A DNA stretch of 64,000 nt from an uncultured SAR116 cluster alpha proteobacterium (GTDB lineage: Bacteria; Pseudomonadota; Alphaproteobacteria; Puniceispirillales; Puniceispirillaceae). Positions 19,062-29,018 of this stretch are shown here, in pieces. Numbering within the stretch: the stretch's first letter is position 1; each line of letters starts with the position of its first letter. A program made the translations under genes and the position numbers. The notes under the pieces are model-generated. The model searched no databases and was not told where the DNA came from. It saw only the letters and a program-made list of their open reading frames with translations. Where the stretch lies: positions 43,494 through 107,493 of the forward strand of contig CABXZZ010000001.1 in assembly GCA_902516825.1 (NCBI GenBank). Reading direction: 5' to 3'.

Positions 19062-19883
19062 ATGCTTCCACTTACAGCCCAATCAATGACCGGACTACCA
19101 GGACTTGAGCTCCAAGGACTTATTACGGTTATTTTACAGTTTTTTGTGGCTATGTTGAGAATTGGTGCGTTTATGATTTCATCTCCACTACTTGGTGCAA
19201 GATGGGTCCCCTTACAAGTAAGATTAACCATGAGTGTCATGCTAACACTTATTATTTGGCAATATACGGCCCCCGTCAGTGTGGAAGTACTTACCTCAAA
19301 TCAGGTAATATTTATCGTATTCTCCGAAATTATTATAGGACTTTCTGCTGGTCTCATTTTAACGATCTGGTTTTCGGCTGTAATGCTAGCAGGTGAGAAA
19401 GTAGCAGGCTCGTCCGGATTGAGTTTCGCAGCGCAAATAGACCCGTCTACTGGCGGTCAAACACCTGTAGTTAGTCAAATTTTTTACCTTTTTCTGCTGG
19501 TATTATTTACAAGCACTGATGGCCATTTAGTAGCTATAAACACACTTCTTGATTCCTATCGAATTTTGCCAATTGGCATTACACCGTCATTTGAAATTTT
19601 TATATCTGCGGGAATTAGTGCCGCGGGGACAATGTTTTATGCGGCTTCAATAATCATGTTGCCATTTTCTGTAATTTTACTGTTGATTAACGTTAGTATT
19701 GGCATAATTACTCGCTCTGCTCCATCTTTAAATCTTTTTTCAATTGGTTTTCCTATCACACTTATAGGTATATTTTTTGTTTTATATTTTTCAACTAACT
19801 CCCTGGCTAATTCATTGAGCAATTTAACAGATTCAAGCTTGATAAACTTAAAAGAAATAATGGAGGGTATGTTCGATGGCTGA
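19062..19883 (+). CDS. fliR: Flagellar type III export protein FliR
   Basis: Multi-TM; PLLGARWVPLQVRLTMSVMLTL; FliPQR order. Confidence 0.9.
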   Translation: MLPLTAQSMTGLPGLELQGLITVILQFFVAMLRIGAFMISSPLLGARWVPLQVRLTMSVMLTLIIWQYTAPVSVEVLTSNQVIFIVFSEIIIGLSAGLILTIWFSAVMLAGEKVAGSSGLSFAAQIDPSTGGQTPVVSQIFYLFLLVLFTSTDGHLVAINTLLDSYRILPIGITPSFEIFISAGISAAGTMFYAASIIMLPFSVILLLINVSIGIITRSAPSLNLFSIGFPITLIGIFFVLYFSTNSLANSLSNLTDSSLINLKEIMEGMFDG

Positions 19884-21024
19884 AGAATCCCAAGATGGTC
19901 AGGAGAAAACCGAAGAACCCTCCCAACGAAAAATCGATAAGTCCAGGGAAGATGGTCAGGTACTACAATCCAAGGAAATGTTTGTGTTTTCCTCTATTGC
20001 AATGGGCCTTCTTATTTTTCTATTTATACCCGAGTTTGCAATACCAAGTATGAATCAATGGGGGAGACTATTTCAAATAGAAAGTAAAGAACAACTCTCC
20101 AGCCTTCCTTTTATACGTCTATATCAAGTTTTTGAGATCATCGTCATTATTGCGTTATTTTTAGGTGTTCCGTTGATGATAGTAAGCCTTTTAACACAAC
20201 TAGCAGTCGGTGGAATAAATTTTGCCCCTAAAGCAGCCGCGTTTAAAGGCAATAAGATTAATCCTATAAAGGGGTTAAAACGAATGTTCTCGATGAAAGG
20301 GTTAGTAGAACTTGGGAAGTCTGTGCTTAAAGTTGTCCTATTAATTGGTCTTGCAGCTATTGTGATTTACATAATGCTACCTCAATTGCTCCAGATCTCG
20401 CATGGTTCTCTTAAAAGTGCGTTAGAAGTTATGTATTATGCCTTCCCATTTCTAATAGGAACGCTGCTAACCGCTTTAGCCGTAATCGCTGCTATTGATT
20501 ATTTCTGGCAACGACATGTTCACATTCAGCAATTAAAAATGACTAAGCAAGAACTTAAGGACGAACATAAACAGACTGATGGATCCCCGGAGGTAAAAGC
20601 AAAAATTCGTCGTATGCAAATGGAAAAATCACGTGAATCAAGTAAGCAAAGAGAAGCACTAGAAAACGTATCAAACGCAACAGCAGTTATCACAAACCCC
20701 ACTCACTTTGCTGTAGCTCTTAAATATAATCCAGGCGAAATAGGTGCACCTACCATTCTAGCAATGGGTCAGGGAGTTATCGCACAAAAAATAATTGAGC
20801 GTGCCAATGACAATAAAATTACAGTTTTTCGCAGTCCTTTACTTGCAAGGGCGTTATATTTCACAGGAGAGATTGGGCAAGAAATATCCGACAAACTCTA
20901 TAATGCTGTTGCAGTAGCGCTTGCGTATATTTATAGAATTGAACAAGGTGACCCTGTTGAAGAACCTGATATCTCAATTCCCGATGAATTGTCGTTTGAC
21001 GAGTTTGGTAACGTAAAAACGTAA
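19876..21024 (+). CDS. flhB: Flagellar type III export protein FlhB
   Basis: NPTH autocleavage motif (ATAVITNPTHFAVALKYNP), GQEKTEEPSQRKIDKSREDGQV. Confidence 0.95.
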   Translation: MAEESQDGQEKTEEPSQRKIDKSREDGQVLQSKEMFVFSSIAMGLLIFLFIPEFAIPSMNQWGRLFQIESKEQLSSLPFIRLYQVFEIIVIIALFLGVPLMIVSLLTQLAVGGINFAPKAAAFKGNKINPIKGLKRMFSMKGLVELGKSVLKVVLLIGLAAIVIYIMLPQLLQISHGSLKSALEVMYYAFPFLIGTLLTALAVIAAIDYFWQRHVHIQQLKMTKQELKDEHKQTDGSPEVKAKIRRMQMEKSRESSKQREALENVSNATAVITNPTHFAVALKYNPGEIGAPTILAMGQGVIAQKIIERANDNKITVFRSPLLARALYFTGEIGQEISDKLYNAVAVALAYIYRIEQGDPVEEPDISIPDELSFDEFGNVKT

Positions 21025-21072
21025 GAAATAGTTATATTAAGTTTGAAAAGAAAGTTCTTGGTTAGAGAAACG

Positions 21073-21291
21073 ATGGCACGGAATCCAAAAAGTATTGGTG
21101 AGATAATCTCCACTTTCACATTCTTTGGTGTAGCGGTGGCTTGTGTGATTCAGGCACTTGAATTTTACGAAGCAGAACAGCAATTTAGAAGCTGGGCAAG
21201 CGCTTTTGCTGGCTTATTATGCGTACTAGGAGGGTTGCGATTTTTCATCGCTGATATGACGAAAGTTATCAAGGAGAGGTTCCGAAAATGA
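21073..21291 (+). CDS. Small two-TM membrane protein, function unknown
   Basis: Two hydrophobic segments, coupled to the next ORF. Confidence 0.6.
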   Translation: MARNPKSIGEIISTFTFFGVAVACVIQALEFYEAEQQFRSWASAFAGLLCVLGGLRFFIADMTKVIKERFRK

Positions 21292-21542
21292 GCTCAGCCA
21301 AAAATATCCAAAATCCTAACTCTGCTGAAACAAGACATGTAAATTGTTATCGATGTGAATATTTATTTATTACTCATGAAAAAAATAAACGTTACGGATG
21401 CAAAAAATTTGGGTTCAAAGGACCTTATTTCCCCTCAATTACTGTATTTTCCACAACTGGCACGAAATGTGCTTATTTCAAACTGAAAAAACGACTGCAA
21501 GATGGTGAGTCGTTGTTAAACCAATCCAGGGGTAGAGAATGA
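21288..21542 (+). CDS. Small four-cysteine (zinc-ribbon-like) protein
   Basis: CYRC...YGCKKFGFKG...GTKCAYF; start and stop overlap neighbouring ORFs. Confidence 0.7.
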   Translation: MSSAKNIQNPNSAETRHVNCYRCEYLFITHEKNKRYGCKKFGFKGPYFPSITVFSTTGTKCAYFKLKKRLQDGESLLNQSRGRE

Positions 21543-22276
21543 GCACGGATTATAATGCAGTTCAAGAAAGCATCAAAATTGCCCTTGATGCAGCCGATGC
21601 GGCAACAGATGTTACTGCCGAGTACAACAAGATCAGACGCGACCATAAGAAGTTGGAGAATTCCATGAAACAGTCCCAGCGATTTATTTCTATCGTTTTT
21701 GTAAGTTCTGTAGCTGCTGCAATTGCCGCATTAGTATTTGCTGGATTAATATATTTTCGTACTTTGTCAGAACTCTCTACTATGACAACGACGAGTAGAG
21801 AAGCTCTTATCGTATTTGCCGAAAACGTAGATAATATGAATAGCTCACTAGAGCGTCTTGAGGTGTCTCTTGAAACCCAAACACAGCTTGTTTCTCTGAA
21901 CGAAACATTAATTGATGAGTTAAGCTCGCTCAAACAAACTATCGCTGACTCAAATACAACAATGGTTTCTAAATTAGATGTCACAGCAAATGCACTTACA
22001 TCCAGCAATGGTTCTCTTGCAGAGGCTCTAACTAAGGCAATCGCAAACGAATTAAACAGTCAGAATCGAAAAATGTTAGGGCAATTGCAGAAAATTGAGA
22101 AACTTACTACTAGCTCGATGTCCCAACTATCCTCTCGTATGGCGAGTGACCAAACACTATCTAAAGTTGCAGGGAGCCAGCAAGTACTTGCAAAAAGACT
22201 AGATGGTCTAGCAAATCAAAACCAACTGATATTAGAACAAATGGAAATACGTGACAACAAAATTACCTTTCCATAA
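21539..22276 (+). CDS. Single-TM coiled-coil protein, function unknown
   Basis: N-terminal helical segment, TM (ISIVFVSSVAAAIAALVFAGLIYF), long coiled-coil-like C-terminus; start overlaps upstream stop. Confidence 0.7.
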   Translation: MSTDYNAVQESIKIALDAADAATDVTAEYNKIRRDHKKLENSMKQSQRFISIVFVSSVAAAIAALVFAGLIYFRTLSELSTMTTTSREALIVFAENVDNMNSSLERLEVSLETQTQLVSLNETLIDELSSLKQTIADSNTTMVSKLDVTANALTSSNGSLAEALTKAIANELNSQNRKMLGQLQKIEKLTTSSMSQLSSRMASDQTLSKVAGSQQVLAKRLDGLANQNQLILEQMEIRDNKITFP

Positions 22277-22321
22277 GATAATATACTAATTTATGAGCCA
22301 CGATTATTTGGATTCTAACCA

Positions 22322-23158
22322 ATGGTACAAGCAGATGAAGCACCTCTTGAAGAGCAAACTGAAAAAAAGGACTCTTCATCTTCGATTAGTAATTCAGAAA
22401 CCAGTGATAAAATCGCTGAGAATTTTATTTGCATTAAAGAAGTACGTTCTATTTCTCGTGCTAAGGCGCTTCGTTTAAAAGTAGGAGACGTAATTGTTGG
22501 TATTGAGGGTAAGCCCTTTAATGGTAATGTCGAAGAACTGCTTGATATTTTTGATGAGATAGATGAACGAAAAGGCGCCCTTCTAACTATTTGGAGAGAT
22601 GACGTAGTATTTAACCTAATTATTTTAGGACCTCTTGGATGTGTATTTGAATTAACAAAAGAAGATGTGACTAAAAAAATACATGATATAATACCCAACA
22701 TAGAATTTGGAGATATTAGTGAATACGTAACGTTTGAACTGCTTCGAAATATAAGAAGTGAGTGCGATGTTTTTGATACTAGAGTATCTCAATTAGGAAT
22801 TTTTTTACCTCCTGTTTGGCTTATACAGAATAGATTATGGGAACCGTTATTAGCTACACTAGCTATTTATGCTATAACTCTGTCTGTCCACTGGGCGCTA
22901 TTTATAATTTCCTCAGTCTTATTGGCTCTTTATTTTCGTAAAGCACAACTGGTTTTACTTCGGAGTTTCAGCTTGAACAAAGAAAAAGAGTTCTGGATGA
23001 TAATAGCAGCTAAAACCATGTCTGATGCTCAAAAAATCGCACGGCTATTTAGTAATAGAATGACATTCAAACCAGATTTGATTGGGCCTCCCCCCCCAGC
23101 TAAAATAGAGCCCTCTAAAAAGAAAAAAAATCGAAAATCTTCTATACCCAGAATGTAG
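22322..23158 (+). CDS. PDZ-like domain protein with TM segments and basic C-terminal tail
   Basis: ISRAKALRLKVGDVIVGIEGKPFNGNVEELLDIFDEI (PDZ-like); hydrophobic segments near LLATLAIYAITLSVHWALFIISSVLLALYF; C-terminus KKKKNRKSS. Confidence 0.7.
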   Translation: MVQADEAPLEEQTEKKDSSSSISNSETSDKIAENFICIKEVRSISRAKALRLKVGDVIVGIEGKPFNGNVEELLDIFDEIDERKGALLTIWRDDVVFNLIILGPLGCVFELTKEDVTKKIHDIIPNIEFGDISEYVTFELLRNIRSECDVFDTRVSQLGIFLPPVWLIQNRLWEPLLATLAIYAITLSVHWALFIISSVLLALYFRKAQLVLLRSFSLNKEKEFWMIIAAKTMSDAQKIARLFSNRMTFKPDLIGPPPPAKIEPSKKKKNRKSSIPRM

Positions 23159-23200
23159 ATAATATCATTTCAAAAATTTGGTATCATTGCATTTATCTGT

Positions 23201-23277
23201 TGGTGGGCCCGGCAGGACTCGAACCTGCAACAACACGGTTATGAGCCGTGGGTTCTAACCAATTGAACTACAGGCCC
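23201..23277 (-). tRNA. tRNA with CAU anticodon (tRNA-Ile2 or elongator tRNA-Met), CCA encoded
   Basis: Minus strand GGGCCTGTAGTTCAATTGGTTAGAACCCACGGCTCATAACCGTG...GCAGGTTCGAGTCCTGCCGGGCCCACCA; cloverleaf pairs. Confidence 0.93.
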
Positions 23278-23291
23278 AGAACAGATAATTA

Positions 23292-25289
23292 TCAGTGCTC
23301 AAGAAAACTTCTTAGTTTTCTAGAACGTGAAGGATGTTTAAGCTTTCTGAGCGCCTTTGCCTCAATCTGCCTTATTCTTTCTCTAGTCACAGAGAATTGC
23401 TGTCCAACCTCCTCTAAAGTATGGTCTGTATTCATACCAATACCGAAACGCATTCGCAAGACGCGTTCTTCTCTCGGGGTCAAACTTGCTAAAACTCTTG
23501 TAGTTGTTTCTCTTAGATTAGAGTGAATGGCGGCTTCTAAAGGCTGTATCGCATTTTTATCTTCAATAAAATCTCCTAGCTGACTATCATCTTCATCACC
23601 AATAGGTGTCTCAAGACTTATTGGCTCTTTTGCAATTTTCATCACTTTACGGACCTTATCTAAAGGCATAGATAGTTTTTCTGAGAGTTCTTCTGGGGTA
23701 GGCTCTCTGCCAATTTCATGCAACATCTGACGCGAAGTGCGAACAAGCTTATTAATTGTTTCTATCATGTGAACAGGAATACGGATAGTTCTTGCTTGAT
23801 CAGCAATAGAGCGTGTAATAGCTTGTCTTATCCACCATGTCGCATAAGTTGAGAACTTGTACCCACGTCTATATTCGAACTTATCAACAGCTTTCATAAG
23901 CCCAATATTTCCCTCTTGGATCAAGTCAAGGAACTGCAAACCCCGGTTAGTATATTTTTTAGCAATAGAAATAACCAGCCTGAGGTTTGCTTCAACCATC
24001 TCTTTTTTCGCGCGAGCTGCCTCTCTTTGACCACGTTGAATAGTCAGAAACACCTCTTTAAATTCTGGAATTGATAACCCTACATCTTCTGCTAAGATAG
24101 ATATCTTACCTTTGATATCTGAAACCTTTTGCGAATGTAAAACGCTAAGTTTCTGCCATGCCTTTGTCTTATATTTAGGGTGGGGCCAAATTTCATCTAA
24201 CTCATGCCCTAACCAAGCTTCCAGAAACTGACCTCTGGCGATACCACTGCCTGTAGCAACCAACATTAATTGGCCTTCTAATGAAGTGAGATGTTTATTA
24301 AGCTCTGATAGCTGGGAAGATAAAGCTTCGAGCCTGCTTGCATTAAGATAAATGTTTTGCATTTGCTCAGCCAGCGCAATACGTTTTGATTGCAATTTCT
24401 GAAATTCATCTTCACTAAGTTCTTCGCCTGCAAGTTGTCTTTCCTGCAAGTATTCATAGATTTTAAAAGTGCCCGCAATTTCATTCAAAGTAGCCATAAC
24501 ATCGTCAAAAACAGCCTCCTCCATTGCCGCTAGCGATAATGTTAAATCATCTCCATCATCTCCATCTTCAGAATCTGATACTTCTTCTGTCCTCTCTTTA
24601 TTAGAGGATAATTCTTCTGTTTCATCATCCTCATGTTCTTCATCTTCATCTTCATCTACAACACCTTCAGAAATCTCGTTAGATACGGAAATATTATGCA
24701 CAGGCATAGTAGAGTTCACCGACATATCTTCAATTGGCGTGCCATTAAGCTTTGTATACGTAGTATCAAGATCGATAATATCTCTTAACGGCACTCCTCC
24801 TTCTATAATTTGCTGCTGCCATTGGAGGAGTGCTCTTATTGTTAGTGGGCTCTCGCAAATTCCGCCAATCATCATTTCTCGGCCTGCTTCAATTCGCTTT
24901 GCTATCGCAATTTCACCTTCACGCGATAATAGCTCTACAGAACCCATTTCTCGCAAATACATTCGCACCGGATCATCCGAGCCAGCGCTGTCATTATCTG
25001 ATACGTTTCCAGTAGCGGCCTCAGTTTCATTTTCATCGGAGTTAGTTTCTTCTTGTTCGGCAGATTCAATAACCGAAACACCCATTTCTGAGAGAGCGGA
25101 CATTACATCTTCGATTTGCTCAGATGTTAGTTCTTCTTGCGGAAGCGCTGCATTCAGTTCGTCGTGGGTCACAAAACCTGCGCTTTGACCCTTTTTTATG
25201 AGTGCCTTAATTTTTAAATTGTTAGTATCGAGCACAGGCGCATCTGCTACCTCTGCTGAAACGGAAGCCGCAGCTTGTTTTCTTGCCAT
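23292..25289 (-). CDS. rpoD: RNA polymerase primary sigma factor RpoD
   Basis: [59 protein letters not shown]. Confidence 0.97.
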   Translation of the reverse strand: MARKQAAASVSAEVADAPVLDTNNLKIKALIKKGQSAGFVTHDELNAALPQEELTSEQIEDVMSALSEMGVSVIESAEQEETNSDENETEAATGNVSDNDSAGSDDPVRMYLREMGSVELLSREGEIAIAKRIEAGREMMIGGICESPLTIRALLQWQQQIIEGGVPLRDIIDLDTTYTKLNGTPIEDMSVNSTMPVHNISVSNEISEGVVDEDEDEEHEDDETEELSSNKERTEEVSDSEDGDDGDDLTLSLAAMEEAVFDDVMATLNEIAGTFKIYEYLQERQLAGEELSEDEFQKLQSKRIALAEQMQNIYLNASRLEALSSQLSELNKHLTSLEGQLMLVATGSGIARGQFLEAWLGHELDEIWPHPKYKTKAWQKLSVLHSQKVSDIKGKISILAEDVGLSIPEFKEVFLTIQRGQREAARAKKEMVEANLRLVISIAKKYTNRGLQFLDLIQEGNIGLMKAVDKFEYRRGYKFSTYATWWIRQAITRSIADQARTIRIPVHMIETINKLVRTSRQMLHEIGREPTPEELSEKLSMPLDKVRKVMKIAKEPISLETPIGDEDDSQLGDFIEDKNAIQPLEAAIHSNLRETTTRVLASLTPREERVLRMRFGIGMNTDHTLEEVGQQFSVTRERIRQIEAKALRKLKHPSRSRKLRSFLEH

Positions 25290-25343
25290 CGATTTAAATC
25301 CTCCAGATCACCGAGCCAACGGCTAGCAACCAGCTTAAGTATA

Positions 25344-27008
25344 TTATCGTCGCCTTGGTGTGAGAAACAGCGTTATAATTTCATCAATCCTTTGCCGAGC
25401 TTCATCCATATCAACATTCAATTCTTTCTGGTTTAACAAAAGTTCATTCTTCGTCTCGTCAATTTGGATTAGTAATTCTTTATACCCTGATTCAGATAAA
25501 TGATATCTAATTCTGTCCTCGTCAAGATCTGGTTCACGAATTAAAATATCAAATAGATGATTTTTCATTTTTTCGCAATCCAAATTACCAAAATCTAACT
25601 CAGAAAGGGTTTCTATTTTATCTATAGTGATTTGTGGAAAAGCTATCAGTAATCCAAGTAGTGTTTGACTTCGCCTCAGGGCACCTGTTTTTGGTCTCCT
25701 AACTGATAAATAGTTCCCCACCCTAAAAGGTGCGTTACCACCTCTACTAACCGCGCGCATTGTTTGTATCCTTCGCTCTATTTCATCTCCAAAAGCAGCA
25801 CGGGTTTGATTATGTGCGATTGTGCGAACTAACTTTCTTATTTCCTGCCAAAATGCGGCACGCTGTTCTGGCAGGCTCAAATCATATAAGCTTGCTTTCC
25901 GATACCAAGCAGCATCTACCAATGAAGAGGCAGTGCTTATGATTCTTAACAATCCGTTGCCACCCTCAGCTCGTATTATATCATCAGGATCCTTTCCCTC
26001 TGGTAAGGTTGCTATTCTTACCGACTTGCTAGGTTCGAGAATGGGCAAAATCCGCTCTATTGCTTTACCGGCTGCATTCTGGCCAGGTCTATCACCATCA
26101 AAGCAAAGAATAGGTTCATCATGTAATTTCCAGGCAAGACCAATCTGCTCTTCTGTAAGTGCAGTCCCGAGAGGAGCAAGTGCTGCTGCTTTTTGTGATG
26201 CCGTTACTGCAATAACATCCATATATCCTTCTACCAATAATAATGGAAGATTGCGTCTTACCCTCTCTCTTGCTTGCAGCCAGCCATAAAGTACGGATTT
26301 TTTAGAAAAGCTTGGACTATCAGGTGAATTTAAGTATTTCGGCTGTGCTCCACCCATTGCTCTTGCGCCAAAGGCTATAACCATGCCTTTCCTATTTTCA
26401 ATTGGGAAGATGACTCTATCCCTAAAATAATCATATTTTTGCCCATCATGTTCTGAGATGCCTATAAGGCCCGCCAATCGGGATATTTCCTCTCCGTATC
26501 CTCTCTGTTGAAGATGCGAAAAGAGTCCTGAATGTGTTGCATATCCTAGGCGAAACTCAGCTACAATTTGCTCAGAGAGACCGCGTTCTTTTAGATAATC
26601 TAGACCCCTTTTCCCATCAACCTTTCCCAAATTTCCTTGAAAAAAACTAGCTGCATAGTCAAGACAAGACAGTAAATTTTTTTGGCGTTCTTGTTTGGCC
26701 TTATCTATCGGCCCAATTTCGGGCATTGCCAATCCAGCTATACCTGACAGCTCCCGCACTGATTCGATAAAATTGAGGCCATCAGTCTCGCGAAGATAGC
26801 TGATTGCATCCCCGCTTACACCACATCCAAAACAATGATAAAACCCTTCATCATCATTTACATTGAAAGAAGGGGTTTTCTCCCCGTGAAAGGGACAAAG
26901 CCCTATGAACCTAGAGCCTTTTTTAGTAAGTTTTACTCGCTTACCAATAACACTGGAAAGGCTAACTTGGCTTCGAAGATTTTCAAGGAATTCAGGCGTG
27001 ATAGTCAT
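25344..27008 (-). CDS. dnaG: DNA primase DnaG
   Basis: CPFHGEKTPSFNVNDDEGFYHCFGCGVSGDAISY zinc finger and TOPRIM LLVEGYMDVIA. Confidence 0.97.
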   Translation of the reverse strand: MTITPEFLENLRSQVSLSSVIGKRVKLTKKGSRFIGLCPFHGEKTPSFNVNDDEGFYHCFGCGVSGDAISYLRETDGLNFIESVRELSGIAGLAMPEIGPIDKAKQERQKNLLSCLDYAASFFQGNLGKVDGKRGLDYLKERGLSEQIVAEFRLGYATHSGLFSHLQQRGYGEEISRLAGLIGISEHDGQKYDYFRDRVIFPIENRKGMVIAFGARAMGGAQPKYLNSPDSPSFSKKSVLYGWLQARERVRRNLPLLLVEGYMDVIAVTASQKAAALAPLGTALTEEQIGLAWKLHDEPILCFDGDRPGQNAAGKAIERILPILEPSKSVRIATLPEGKDPDDIIRAEGGNGLLRIISTASSLVDAAWYRKASLYDLSLPEQRAAFWQEIRKLVRTIAHNQTRAAFGDEIERRIQTMRAVSRGGNAPFRVGNYLSVRRPKTGALRRSQTLLGLLIAFPQITIDKIETLSELDFGNLDCEKMKNHLFDILIREPDLDEDRIRYHLSESGYKELLIQIDETKNELLLNQKELNVDMDEARQRIDEIITLFLTPRRR

Positions 27009-27092
27009 GAAAATTTAGATAACTTTATGAATTATTCGCAATTAAGTGAGAACCTAATAATAAGCATAATCCACCTCAAAGAGCAAAATTTA

Positions 27093-27566
27093 TCACCGTC
27101 CGTCTTTGGATAAATCCATTAACGAGGTCTTTACTTGCGCGCTAATTTTGCTAAAGTCCATTTTCCCTGCATATTCCTGCTTAAGATATGACATGACCTT
27201 TCCCATATCTTTCACCGAAACTGCGTCAGTTTGCGAAATCGATGCCTCGATTGCATTGACAATTTCATAGTCACCTAATTGCTCTGGCAAAAATTCCTGA
27301 ATTATTTTTATCTCTTTTTCTTCGATCTCAGCAAGTTCCGCTCGCCCAGCATCGCGATACATAGTAGACGATTCGCGACGTTGTTTAATCATCGTTTGTA
27401 ACATACTTAATATCTCGTCATCACCTATGCCTTCAGACACACCATTTCCTCTTGCGGTAATATCTCTATCTTTCAGCGCTGCAGCAATGAGCCTAATTGT
27501 AGACAAAGCAACTTTGTCGCCCGCTTTTAGTGCATTCTTCATGGAACTTGATATCTGCTCTCTCAT
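27093..27566 (-). CDS. GatB/YqeY domain protein
   Basis: YqeY-like (MREQISSSMKNALKAGDKVALSTIRLIAAALKDRDI); ATG at 27566. Confidence 0.88.
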   Translation of the reverse strand: MREQISSSMKNALKAGDKVALSTIRLIAAALKDRDITARGNGVSEGIGDDEILSMLQTMIKQRRESSTMYRDAGRAELAEIEEKEIKIIQEFLPEQLGDYEIVNAIEASISQTDAVSVKDMGKVMSYLKQEYAGKMDFSKISAQVKTSLMDLSKDGR

Positions 27567-27845
27567 AGGTAAAATCAATCTTTACAGTTTAGGTTAATCG
27601 GGTGATTATTTTTCATTCCATACTAAACGCAAACAAATCTTGCAAGGCTATGTTAAATTTACATGTGATATTCTCAATCATGGCCTTGACCTTCTTATCT
27701 GAGTTTTGTAAAAAGCGAAAGTTTTGCTGATAAAAAAAATTCTTATCGTATTTTATGGAAAAAGAAACATAAAATTCGATTGATATTTAATAGTTAAACC
27801 CCTAAATAGTCACGAATATCCTTTTAAGGGGTGTAAAAAAAAATC

Positions 27846-29018
27846 ATGCATAGCGATTTGAATCCTGCCAAAAATGCTCTGTTATTATTAGATAATGGAG
27901 CTGTTTTTTATGGGAATGGGTTCGGTGCTGAAAAAGAATCTGTGGGTGAAATCTGTTTCAATACTTCGATGACCGGCTATCAAGAAATTTTATCTGACCC
28001 TTCCTATGCTGGACAAATTATAAACTTCACATTCCCGCATATTGGAAATGTTGGCACGAACCAGTTAGATGTGGAGACTGATAAGCCATCCGCATTAGGG
28101 CTAATCACTAGAAATCAGATAACCCCTCCCTCTAATTGGCGGAGCACGCAACCCTTTAATCAGTGGCTAGAAACCCATAATTTACCAGGGATAAGCGGCA
28201 TTGATACACGAGCTCTTACTCGCCAGATACGAGATGAAGGCGCCAGAACTGCGTTAATAAGTTATAGAAAAAATGCGGTTTTTGATTTATCAGCAATCGC
28301 TGCAAAAGCATCTGACTGGCCAGGCTTGGAAGGAATGGAGCTTGCCAAGCTGGTAACCCGACTCAACCCGACTAACTGGTCTGGCAGTCTGTTTCGTTTT
28401 GATTTTGAGCACGAACCTGCAAGCAACCACAAAAAAGCATTTCAGTATAAAGTTGTAGCACTCGATTTCGGCGCAAAACATAATATTTTGCGATGTCTTG
28501 AAAGCGCCGGATGCAAAGTTGTGGTGCTACCAGCAGATAGTTCTGCTGACAAAGTTCTTGCTCATAACCCGAATGGAATTTTTTTGTCTAACGGTCCTGG
28601 CGACCCTGCAGCGACAGCTAAATATGCGGGTAGCGAAATTCGTAAACTGGTAGAAACAGGAATACCGATATTTGGTATTTGTATTGGTCATCAATTGCTT
28701 GCGTTGTCATTAGGTGGCAATACCTCAAAAATGGATAAAGGACATAGAGGAGCAAATCATCCAGTGAAAGACCTGAAGACGGGCCAGATAGAGATTACAA
28801 GCCAAAATCACGGTTTTATCGTAAATGAGGAGAGCCTGCCAGATTGTCTGGAAGTTACGCACCGATCTTTGTTTGATGGTAGCGTTGAGGGTCTAAGACA
28901 TAAGAGACTGCCTGTATTTTCGGTTCAATATCACCCTGAATCATCTCCAGGCCCTCACGATTCTCGAAATTTGTTTTACCGTTTTACTTCCCTTATGAAA
29001 AGTGTAGGGAATTTCTGA
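27846..29018 (+). CDS. carA: Carbamoyl-phosphate synthase small subunit
   Basis: [20 protein letters not shown] glutamine amidotransferase motif; adjacent carB. Confidence 0.97.
   Translation: MHSDLNPAKNALLLLDNGAVFYGNGFGAEKESVGEICFNTSMTGYQEILSDPSYAGQIINFTFPHIGNVGTNQLDVETDKPSALGLITRNQITPPSNWRSTQPFNQWLETHNLPGISGIDTRALTRQIRDEGARTALISYRKNAVFDLSAIAAKASDWPGLEGMELAKLVTRLNPTNWSGSLFRFDFEHEPASNHKKAFQYKVVALDFGAKHNILRCLESAGCKVVVLPADSSADKVLAHNPNGIFLSNGPGDPAATAKYAGSEIRKLVETGIPIFGICIGHQLLALSLGGNTSKMDKGHRGANHPVKDLKTGQIEITSQNHGFIVNEESLPDCLEVTHRSLFDGSVEGLRHKRLPVFSVQYHPESSPGPHDSRNLFYRFTSLMKSVGNF

Noticed and set aside
22315-22701. 128-aa minus-strand ORF
   Set aside because: Antisense to the PDZ protein, no family features.
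24469-25188. 239-aa Ser-rich plus-strand ORF
   Set aside because: Antisense shadow of rpoD; Ser richness mirrors the acidic codons of RpoD.
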